DNA of 64,000 nucleotides from Ruegeria intermedia (GTDB taxonomy: Bacteria; Pseudomonadota; Alphaproteobacteria; Rhodobacterales; Rhodobacteraceae). Below the pieces are notes generated by a model that did no database searches, had not been told where the DNA came from, and worked only from the letters and a program-made list of their open reading frames with translations. Below are positions 10,039 through 17,361 of the stretch, in pieces; the first letter of the stretch is position 1, and every line of letters starts with the position of its first letter. Both the position numbers and the translations under genes were made by a program. The stretch spans positions 1 to 64,000 of the forward strand of contig NZ_FQVK01000017.1 in assembly GCF_900129345.1 (NCBI RefSeq). The letters are read 5' to 3'.

Positions 10039-11310
10039 TCATTGGAAAACGGCATCGGGGTTGTCGAGGCTGTCAGACCCTTCGAACGCGATCTGGTCCA
10101 GGTCCAGTGCTGTCACGATCCGCTCGATGGTCTTGGTCTGGTCGATCAGGGCGTTGACGCCCCCCATGATCAGCGCCTCGCCGCCCGCATGGCCGCGTTC
10201 CAGCATCTGGTCATAGGCCAGCCCGGCTTCGGCCGTGGTCTTGATCCGACCCAGGGCCTGCATAGTGTGGGCCAGCTTGGTCTTCATCTCGTCGTCCAGT
10301 TCAGGGGCCGAGGCCAGAACCAGATCCGACAGCGAGGGGCCGGACACCAGCGTGCCGTCGATGCGGACATAGCTGCCCAGATACACGTTCTGGATGCCCA
10401 GCCCGTCATAGTAGTGGCTGTTGTGGGTGTTGTCCGAGAAACAGTCGTGCTCCTCTTCCGGATCGTTCAGCATCAGGCCCAGGCGCATCCGCTCGCCGGC
10501 CTGTTCGCCGTAGGACAGCGACCCCATTCCGGTCAGCATCGCAGTCAGACCGGCGCCTTCATTTTCGAACAGGGCTGCGCGTGCGGCGCCGCCATCCTGC
10601 CATTGGGCGGCCATCCATTCCAGGTCACTGACCAGCAGATCGGTTGCGGCCTGAAGGTACTGCGCGCGCCGGTCGCAGTTCCCGTTGGTGCAGGCATCGC
10701 CCTGCGCATAGTCCGTCCAGGGGCGGTTTCCGGCGCCGGGACCATGGCCGTTCATGTCCTGTCCCCACAGCAGAAATTCGATGGCGTGATATCCGGTGGC
10801 CACGTTGGCCTCGATTCCGTCCGCCTCGTGCAGGGTTTCGGCTAGCAGAGTCGGCGTGATCTCGGTGGCATCGATGGTTTCACCCGACAGCTGGAAGGTC
10901 GGGTTGGCGATCACGTTCAGGGCCGCAAACGCGTTTTCGTCGGTGGCCCCGCCATAGGCCGCATCGACGTAGTCGATCAGGCCTTCGTCCAGCGGCCAGG
11001 CGTTCACCTTGCCTTCCCAGTCATCGACGATCGGGTTGCCGAACCGAAAGACCTCGGATTGTTGATAGGGCACCCGAGCCGCGATCCACGCCGCGCGGGC
11101 GGCCTGCAGGGTCTGGGCCGAAGGGCGTTCGATCAGCGCATCCACGGCCGCCCGCAGACGGTTGGCTGCGGTCAGGCTGTCTTCGTAGGTGGCTTGGGCG
11201 ATATCGGCATAGGTGTCCAGCACGGCAGGAGTCGCAGGTGCGTCGCCGGCCGATGCGGCCGAGGAGATCAGCAAGGTCAAGGTGCTGGCGGCGGAAAGAA
11301 AGCGGGGCAT
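10039..11310 (-). CDS. irpA: Imelysin-family iron-regulated protein (IrpA-like)
   Basis: A 423-residue periplasmic protein. The ATG at 11310 is chosen because it has an AGGA site 10 bases upstream and opens a clear Sec signal (MPRFLSAASTLTLLISSAA). The imelysin domain carries the expected motif GYHAIEFLLWGQD (GxHxxE) and the segment FRFGNPIVDDWEGKVNAWPL. IrpA-type imelysins are induced by iron starvation and thought to bind iron in the periplasm. The gene is transcribed alone, with an operator-like site 63-82 bases upstream of its start and a hairpin after its stop, ahead of bfd-bfr. Confidence 0.83.
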   Translation of the reverse strand: MPRFLSAASTLTLLISSAASAGDAPATPAVLDTYADIAQATYEDSLTAANRLRAAVDALIERPSAQTLQAARAAWIAARVPYQQSEVFRFGNPIVDDWEGKVNAWPLDEGLIDYVDAAYGGATDENAFAALNVIANPTFQLSGETIDATEITPTLLAETLHEADGIEANVATGYHAIEFLLWGQDMNGHGPGAGNRPWTDYAQGDACTNGNCDRRAQYLQAATDLLVSDLEWMAAQWQDGGAARAALFENEGAGLTAMLTGMGSLSYGEQAGERMRLGLMLNDPEEEHDCFSDNTHNSHYYDGLGIQNVYLGSYVRIDGTLVSGPSLSDLVLASAPELDDEMKTKLAHTMQALGRIKTTAEAGLAYDQMLERGHAGGEALIMGGVNALIDQTKTIERIVTALDLDQIAFEGSDSLDNPDAVFQ

Positions 11311-11372
11311 ATTTTCGGAGTCCTGTTTCAATGAAATTTCGGTGCGCGAACTCGGTGCGCGGCGCTGAATTA

Positions 11373-11392
11373 CTGACTTAAATTGTCGGATA
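11373..11392 (-). promoter_or_regulatory. Operator-like site upstream of irpA
   Basis: CTGACTTAAATTGTCGGATA, matching the bfd site at 17 of 20 positions. It contains TGA-N9-TCG, close to the iron-Rhodo box TGA-N9-TCA. A second TGTCAAT follows at 11393. It lies in the 254-base gap between irpA (minus) and the divergent ZrgA-like gene (plus), so it could serve both. Confidence 0.6.
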
Positions 11393-11564
11393 TGTCAATC
11401 CGAGTATTTTTGTCAATTTTGGGGCGTGGCGAGGCCCGTGCTTTGCATGGCCCGTCTGACTGGCCTCCCCATATCCGGCGAGGCTGCGGCCGGCTGTTCT
11501 TTGTTGTCTGACGGTCCGGGCCGGGTAGAATGACACAGTGATTTCGGGGTAGGTGGTGCCTGTC

Positions 11565-12077
11565 GTGTTCAAGTATCTGGTCGTTTCCTTGTTGGTTCTG
11601 TCCACCGCCTCTTTGGCGCAGGAGACCGAAAGCGAGACGGGTTCCGCAACGCTTGAGATCGGCATCCAGGCCATGGGCCTTGCACTGTCTCTGTCGGCGC
11701 CCGGTCTGGATATCGTGGGCTTCGACCTGCCCGCGCGCGACAATGCCCAGCGTGCCCAGGTGGCGGTGGCGGTCTCGGAACTCTCTCGGCCGCTGAAGCT
11801 TTTCGTCGTGGCGTCCGAGGCGGATTGCGTGACGGTTTCCGCCAATGTGGCGCTTGTCGAAACGCCCGGCGGCGCGGGCCGTAAGGGGCCCGAGTTCGAG
11901 GCCGAGTATCTGATCCGTTGCCGCGACATCAGCGCGGTCACCGACCTGCGCGCCGACTATTTCGACCGGTTCCCCAAGGCCCGCCGCCTGGTTGTGCTTG
12001 TCCGGTCCGAAACCGGCACGCGACGGTTCGACCTGACGCGTCAGAGCCCAGGTGCCGATCTGACCGGGTTGACCTGA
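11565..12077 (+). CDS. DUF2796 / ZrgA-like exported protein
   Basis: 170 residues from the GTG at 11565, chosen for the AGGTGG site 8 bases upstream; two in-frame GTGs lie 9 and 12 bases earlier. A Sec signal (MFKYLVVSLLVLSTASLA) is followed by a single DUF2796 domain: ALSLSAPGLDIVGFDLPA, a lone Cys pair partner in SEADCVTVSA, and EFEAEYLIRC. ZrgA of this family helps zinc uptake with ZnuABC. Unlike most ZrgA proteins it has almost no histidines, so zinc binding by a His-rich stretch is not supported. No znu genes are nearby. It is divergent from irpA and may respond to metals. Confidence 0.6.
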   Translation: MFKYLVVSLLVLSTASLAQETESETGSATLEIGIQAMGLALSLSAPGLDIVGFDLPARDNAQRAQVAVAVSELSRPLKLFVVASEADCVTVSANVALVETPGGAGRKGPEFEAEYLIRCRDISAVTDLRADYFDRFPKARRLVVLVRSETGTRRFDLTRQSPGADLTGLT

Positions 12078-12505
12078 TCCCGGCCACCCGGCTTTCGGGC
12101 CTTTTGAAGGACGATGCAGAGCAAAACATCAATGGCGGCCGCGCCTTTCGACTCCGCGCGCCTTCGGGCGGGCCATGTATCCGAATTCAGGCATTTCAGT
12201 TCCGTTCGCCGGGTGGAATGGCCTCAATCAAGCGCCCAGCAACATCGTCGGCGCATCCAGTTCGCTCCTCGCATGCGGACCCAAAGTAGACATATTTGGA
12301 AAAATATCGGTGATTGTCTGCCCATTATGCACTAGTCTGGCCTGATACATGCCATTTAGCCTGTGCATAATGTCGGGATGGCACTTTCATTTCCCGCTCT
12401 GCGGGCTGGACCTGCCGACTGGGCAGATCCGCCGTTTCCAAGTCTTGAAACGTGAAAACCCGACACAAGAGTTTGCGCCATTTGTTTTGGGGGAAGGGAA
12501 CGGCC
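12078..12505. other. 428-base intergenic region upstream of the large fusion gene
   Basis: No convincing gene. Just after the ZrgA-like stop is a short CCCG-GCTTT-CGGG hairpin followed by CCTTTT (12087-12104), a weak terminator candidate. The first half is GC-rich. The second half holds AT-rich sequence around 12290-12310 and a perfect 10-bp inverted repeat (12323-12332 / 12363-12372). A CATAAT hexamer at 12366-12371 overlaps the right arm and could be a -10 element, which would give a leader of about 125 bases before the GTG at 12506. Confidence 0.5.
12323..12372 (+). promoter_or_regulatory. Widely spaced 10-bp inverted repeat, probable operator
   Basis: CATTATGCAC at 12323-12332 and its exact reverse complement GTGCATAATG at 12363-12372, 30 bases apart and 40 bases centre to centre (close to four helical turns, so on one face of the DNA). 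The right arm overlaps a -10-like CATAAT. Position, 134 bases before the fusion-gene start, suits a regulator binding as two dimers or a loop. The 8-mer CTGTGCAT at 12361-12368 recurs at 20738-20745 upstream of the cyclase gene. Confidence 0.55.
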
Positions 12506-15500
12506 GTGACCACGGAAACGAGTTCAAATTCCAAGCCGATCAACGCCACTGTCGAGGACTGGAGCAAGATCTTTGCCGTTCTGCCCAGCGCGTTGGCCAG
12601 GAAAAACCCCGACCAGTTGCAGAGCCGCTTTGAATTGTTCGAGGTGACCGAAGATGCGACCCTTCCGCCGGACGGAATGTATGTCGTGCTGGAAGGGATC
12701 GTGAAGCTGCGGCAGGACGGGATCAACCTGGCGACGGCCGATGACGGCGACTATTTCTATGAGGAACATCTTGAAATCCCGGATCTTCCCGTCAGCCTGC
12801 AGGCCGTCGCGCTGCCGGGGGCGCGGATCGCCTATCTCGCGCGCGGCAAGTGGCATGAAATTCCGTCCGAGATCCGCGCAGAGTGTTTTGCGACCCTGTT
12901 CGGCGATCTGGTCAGCGTGCACATGCAGAATTTCCAGCAGCCGATCAACTGCTGCAGCGTGACCGCGGCCGCGCTGAGCATGTCGGCGCTGGGCTTCAGC
13001 TGCGAGGTGAACGACATCTTCCGGGTCTGCGAACTGCCCACCAGCTTTGTCGTCAATGACGGCATCTCGCTGGGTGAACTGTTCGACGTGGCCTGCACGT
13101 ACATCCATTCGCAGGGTCTGCGCGATCTGGTGCAGGTCCAGGCCTATTTCATGGACGAGGCCACGACCTCGGTGCCGCTGCTGCTTGAGGCGATTGACGA
13201 ATCCAACCGGCTGGGCGGGGACAACGACATTCTGGTGGCGAATTTCCAGGTGGGCATGGCGCATGGCAAGCCCACCATGCCCGGCGGCCATTTCGCCGTG
13301 ATCGCCAAGTGCAACCCCAGCACCGGGTTGGTGCACATGATGGATGTGCATCCCGAAAAATACGGCAAGCTGTGGGTCACCACGATCGACCGCCTGTACG
13401 CGGCCATGTCCGACCGAGACGGCACTTCGATGCGGGCGCGCGGGCTGCTGCGGTTCTCGGCGCGCGAAGCGGTCAAGACCACGCTGCAGACCTTCCGGCA
13501 GGACTGCAACTATGTGGACAGCACCCGGTATCTGGCCCGCGACCCCAAGAAACGCCGCAACCTGTTCCGGCGGGCCAGCCCGAACATGAACAGTCTGGGC
13601 GTTCTGGCCGAAAGCCTGCAGATCCTGGGCGATGTCCAGGTCACCGAAGACAAGCTGCTGATCGCGACCCAGACCTCGTACACCGAGGCGCTGAGCCGGG
13701 TTTCGACCGCCAAGAAGATGAGCGAGATGGCCCAGCGGTATCTGGCCGGCACGTCCGAGGCGCATATCGGCAGCACCTTCCGCAGCTACGCCGAACGACC
13801 CGACAAGGACAAAAGATCGCCGCAGGACTGGTTCCGGGATCAGCTGCGCAGTCTGAACGAACATGAGGGGCGCCACCTGATGATCAACATCGACTTCAAC
13901 CGCGTGTTGGGGTTCGAAGTGATCCGGCCGCCCGAAAACGTGTTCCGCGAGACGGCGCTGCTGGAAGAGTTCTGGTGCCTGTGCATCGCCTATGACGAAA
14001 AGGCCGACCTTGTCACCGTCGTCGACATGAGCCCGGCGACTTCGCAGGTCTGGCAGGCCCCGCGCGGGCATATCTTTCGCGGGCTGCGCGACCTGAAAAG
14101 CACGGCCATGCTGGTGATCGAGGAGACCCAGCCCCCCGAAGACCCCAGCGACGTGGCGCGGATCGTCCGGGAAAACCCGCTGGTTCTGTTCTACGAGGAC
14201 GAGGACCCGTGGTCGCATATGCTGAAGAACATCCTGGCCAATATCGGCGCGACCTCCGTCAAGCTTGTCGATGTCGCCGGGCACGGGGCCAACGCCATGA
14301 AGATGCGCCGGCAACTGGTGGCCGAAAGCGGCAAGGAAAAGGTGCCGTATCTGTTCTTCAATGGGAAATGCCTGGGCAAGCGCAGCGACATCGTCGACAC
14401 GATCCTGGACGGCAGCCTGCAAGAAGACATGAAGAAAGCCGGTCTGCCGGTCTTGCTGCGCCACGAATCGCCGAGCCTCGACAAGAACATCTTCGGCTAT
14501 CCCAAGGGCGGGTTGACCGCGCCGCCGAACGGGCGGCGGAACGTTCTGTTGTGCGCCTGCGGCTCGTCCGCGGCCGACAAGGTGCCGGAACTGGTGGCCC
14601 GGATCACCAAGGCGGGCCACAACGTCAAGCTGATCCCCTCGGTCGCCGCCGAGAAGTTCTTTCGCGACATCGGAACCGACAAGGACGCCGAGGCCCGGAA
14701 AGCAAGGCGGAACGGCAAAAAGTCCAAGACCCGGAAGGTCGAGGACTACATCACCCACAACGATTACTACCGTGACGATGACGAGTGGAATTTCCGCTAT
14801 ACCGAGTTTGCCATGCCGTTGTGCGCCTCGCATCTGGCGCTGTGCGATTGGGCCGATTGCGTGATCGTCGCGCCGGTCACCTGCAACACGATGGGCAAGA
14901 TCGCCAACGGCATTGCCGACAACCTGCTGACCTCGGTCTTTGTGGCCTGGCAGTACCGCAACAAGCCGGCGATCCTCTGCCCGGCGTGCAACACCAACAT
15001 GTGGAACAACGTCACCACCCGGAACAATGTCGAAAAGCTGCGCGATCTGGGGATTGATCTTGTCGGTCCCCGCAAGGGGCGCCTGTCGAACGGGATGATG
15101 GGCATCGGCATGATGGCCACGCCCGACCAGATCATGGAGGTGCTGGAAGAAGCCTTCGAAGAGTTGGAAAACCACGAACACAACATCTGCAAATGGGCGC
15201 AGGAGGCCGCGGCCTCGGACGATTTCAAGCGGTGGGAACCCGTGCTCAAGGCCATCGACGACGGGATTGCCGGCATCGACATCGTGGACGACAACAACGG
15301 CGACACGCTGCTGCACTATGCAGCCGGCGGCGAGGGCGAGCTGACCGAGAACGGCCAGGACCTGGGCAAGCCGGACATCGAGGCCGCCAAGGCCCTGATC
15401 GCCCGCGGCATCAACGTGAACGCAACCAACGATCACGGCTTTACCAGCCTGCATGTGGCGGCGATGAACAACTCGGCCGAGATGGTCGAAACACTGCTGG

Positions 15501-16165
15501 CGGCGGAGAGCATCGATGCAAGCCCTCTGATCCACTTCCTGCAGGATCCGGTGCGGTCCAGCGGCATCAGGGTGTCGGACGAGATCCGCGCGATGCTGGA
15601 AAACTGGGCCAACACCCATGGCCTGTCAGAGCCGGAAGAGGTGGAAGACGAAGACGACCTGATCGAGGACCGCGAGAAGACCTATCTGTACTTCACCTAC
15701 GGATCGCTCAAGAAAGGTTTTCCGAACCACGACGCCCACGCGGATGTGCTAATTGATCTGGTCGGGCCTGCGATCACCCGGCAGCCGATGCCCCTGATCG
15801 TTCCCAAAGAGCCGTTCTGCGACAACCCGAATTGCGCCTATCTGCACCGCATGGCCACGCTGGTCGACCGCAAGGGCACCGGGCGTCCGATCAAGGGCGA
15901 GGTCTATCGGGTGACCTCGGCCGGGTTGAGGGAGTTGGACAAGCTCGAGGGCTTTCACGGGCCGGGCGCGGCCGACAACGTCTATGTCCGCAAGCGGATC
16001 AACGTTCTGATGGATGGGGTGAAAAAGCCCGCCTATGTCTATGTCATAGCCAATCCTGAAAAATACCTGGCCGACCTGGAGCGCGGCACGTCCGAGCTGG
16101 TGGACGAGTACACGATCGACATGGCGACGGGCACGCTGAAGCCGGGGTACGAGGCGGCGACCTAG
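12506..16165 (+). CDS. Multidomain fusion: cNMP-like fold, phytochelatin synthase (x2), glutaredoxin-like, HFCD flavoprotein, ankyrin, GGCT
   Basis: 1219 residues from GTG 12506, chosen for GGGAAGGGAA just upstream; a GTG 54 bases earlier lacks a ribosome site. Domains: 13-147, cyclic-nucleotide-binding-like barrel (MYVVLEGIVKL, YLARGKWHEI). 145-320, phytochelatin synthase with complete triad: Cys150 (INCCSVTAA), His262 (PGGHFAVIA), Asp280 (MMDVHPEKYGKLWV). 355-545, degenerate second copy: His replaced by Phe489, Asp507 kept, no nucleophile Cys. 559-650, glutaredoxin-like, VPYLFFNGK kept but CPYC site reads EDPWSH. 678-887, CoaC/EpiD-type flavoprotein: His776, NGIADNLL, PACNTNMW (826-833), but Asn862 where CoaC has its catalytic Cys. 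928-1002, two ankyrin repeats. 1058-1217, gamma-glutamylcyclotransferase (YGSL 1065-1068, Glu1148). No signal peptide, so cytoplasmic. Inferred substrate: glutathione or gamma-Glu-Cys. Its stop shares CTAG with the facing channel-like gene. Function unknown. Confidence 0.85.
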   Translation: MTTETSSNSKPINATVEDWSKIFAVLPSALARKNPDQLQSRFELFEVTEDATLPPDGMYVVLEGIVKLRQDGINLATADDGDYFYEEHLEIPDLPVSLQAVALPGARIAYLARGKWHEIPSEIRAECFATLFGDLVSVHMQNFQQPINCCSVTAAALSMSALGFSCEVNDIFRVCELPTSFVVNDGISLGELFDVACTYIHSQGLRDLVQVQAYFMDEATTSVPLLLEAIDESNRLGGDNDILVANFQVGMAHGKPTMPGGHFAVIAKCNPSTGLVHMMDVHPEKYGKLWVTTIDRLYAAMSDRDGTSMRARGLLRFSAREAVKTTLQTFRQDCNYVDSTRYLARDPKKRRNLFRRASPNMNSLGVLAESLQILGDVQVTEDKLLIATQTSYTEALSRVSTAKKMSEMAQRYLAGTSEAHIGSTFRSYAERPDKDKRSPQDWFRDQLRSLNEHEGRHLMINIDFNRVLGFEVIRPPENVFRETALLEEFWCLCIAYDEKADLVTVVDMSPATSQVWQAPRGHIFRGLRDLKSTAMLVIEETQPPEDPSDVARIVRENPLVLFYEDEDPWSHMLKNILANIGATSVKLVDVAGHGANAMKMRRQLVAESGKEKVPYLFFNGKCLGKRSDIVDTILDGSLQEDMKKAGLPVLLRHESPSLDKNIFGYPKGGLTAPPNGRRNVLLCACGSSAADKVPELVARITKAGHNVKLIPSVAAEKFFRDIGTDKDAEARKARRNGKKSKTRKVEDYITHNDYYRDDDEWNFRYTEFAMPLCASHLALCDWADCVIVAPVTCNTMGKIANGIADNLLTSVFVAWQYRNKPAILCPACNTNMWNNVTTRNNVEKLRDLGIDLVGPRKGRLSNGMMGIGMMATPDQIMEVLEEAFEELENHEHNICKWAQEAAASDDFKRWEPVLKAIDDGIAGIDIVDDNNGDTLLHYAAGGEGELTENGQDLGKPDIEAAKALIARGINVNATNDHGFTSLHVAAMNNSAEMVETLLAAESIDASPLIHFLQDPVRSSGIRVSDEIRAMLENWANTHGLSEPEEVEDEDDLIEDREKTYLYFTYGSLKKGFPNHDAHADVLIDLVGPAITRQPMPLIVPKEPFCDNPNCAYLHRMATLVDRKGTGRPIKGEVYRVTSAGLRELDKLEGFHGPGAADNVYVRKRINVLMDGVKKPAYVYVIANPEKYLADLERGTSELVDEYTIDMATGTLKPGYEAAT

Positions 16166-17358
16166 CCGCTCTGGTGCGCCACCGCCGGGGGCGCGCCGGT
16201 GGCCGGCCGCGTCTTCAGGCCGAGGTTCCAACCGGTGATCGCGATCATGCACAGCAGGACGAAGGGCCAGAAGGCGGCCTTGGGGATCAGATTGTCCCTG
16301 TAGTGGATGACCCACAGCGACGGCGCGGATTCCGAGGCGAACAGATAGGTGTTCACCGAGACCGCAAGCAGCATGAAATACATCAGGAAAAAGAACGATT
16401 CCATGTAGATCACCGGCGACCCGGCAAAGCCTTCGCGCAGCTGCACATGGGCCAGCAGGATCACGAAGAACAGAACCGAGCAGGTTCCGATCACGCCCGA
16501 GGTGCTGAAATCGTGCCGCTCGACCAGGCTGGGCTTGCGCGTCACGGTCATCACCGCGCCGAACAGCAGCATCGTCACCACGATCAGCGGGATCATGTGC
16601 ACCACGAAGGCGTTGGCGAAATTGCGTTTGATGACGAAATTGTAGTGCAGTTCCGGCAGATTGGTCTGAAACTCGTTCTCGCCGATGCCCAGCGTCGTAT
16701 CCAGATCGGACAGTTTGTAGTCGAAATAGGTGTTCTCGCGCTCCCACGTCCCCATGACGATGCGGTTGTCGATGCCAAAGATGTCCTGCGGTCCGGTGGC
16801 GGGGTAGGCGGTGAAATCCGGCACCAAGGCCACGTTGACGTCGAACCTGCCCGGCTAGAACCGGACCCAGACGGTTTTGTGATCGAACGGATAGCTGGTG
16901 TAGTCGAAGGACTGGCGCAGGGTCTGTTCGAAATACCACCCGATCAGCGTGCTGCCGTCGCGTTTCATCCGGTAGGCTTCCTGGATCACGCCGTTTGCGA
17001 CATCGACGGCTTCGGGCAGCAGAAAGCCCGCCTCGCCCCGGCCCGGCCGGATCGCATCATGTGCGCCATCCAGATAGTGCTGCCACACATAGCCCGAGAC
17101 CCGCACGTCGCTGGCACCGACGAAGCTGAAGCTTTTGATGAAGATGCCGGTCTTGACCCGCAGGTCCGGCGCGTTGTCCAGCCCGGCCAGAAAGGCATCG
17201 ACGGCGGCCACATCCGGCAATTGCGTCGGATCGTCGTCAAACCGGTTCAACGCGACCCACAGCTTGAACAGAACCAGCATCAAGACAGCGGACAGGATGC
17301 CCGACAACAGCCAAATCTTCTTTTCGATCGACATCCGGGTGCTTGCGTTCCGAGGCAT
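16162..17358 (-). pseudogene. Pentameric ligand-gated channel-like membrane protein interrupted by an in-frame TAG
   Basis: One reading frame of 399 codons, broken by TAG at 16857-16855. Part 1 (167 residues): a membrane segment (IWLLSGILSAVLMLVLFKLW) and a beta-rich extracellular domain ending in YPFDHKTVWVRF, the PFD signature of pentameric channels. Part 2 resumes in the same frame, PGRFDVNVALVPDFTAYP, and holds four membrane segments (starting FVVHMIPLIVVTM, VIGTCSVLFFVILL, ESFFFLMYFMLL, AFWPFVLLCMIAI). A single TGG-to-TAG change would explain the break. The start at 17358 has a GGAG site and sits 4 bases from the cyclase stop, so cyclase and channel are one operon. It may be a recent null allele, a sequencing error, or suppressed; ligand unknown. 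Confidence 0.75.
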
Positions 17359-17361
17359 CGG

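Noticed and set aside
14531..15200. Housekeeping coaBC function for the flavoprotein domain
   Set aside because: The catalytic Cys is missing, there is no CoaB half, and the domain is embedded in a glutathione-type fusion.
12524..15619. A very long open frame antisense to the fusion gene (about 1000 codons)
   Set aside because: It is the mirror of a high-GC, codon-biased real gene. Its peptide is repetitive in Gly, Gln, Arg, Val and shows no domain. Similar antisense frames lie over speA, napA and clpA.
16855..16857. Pyrrolysine or programmed read-through at TAG
   Set aside because: No pyl genes or stimulatory stem after the stop were seen. A single-base nonsense change is simpler.
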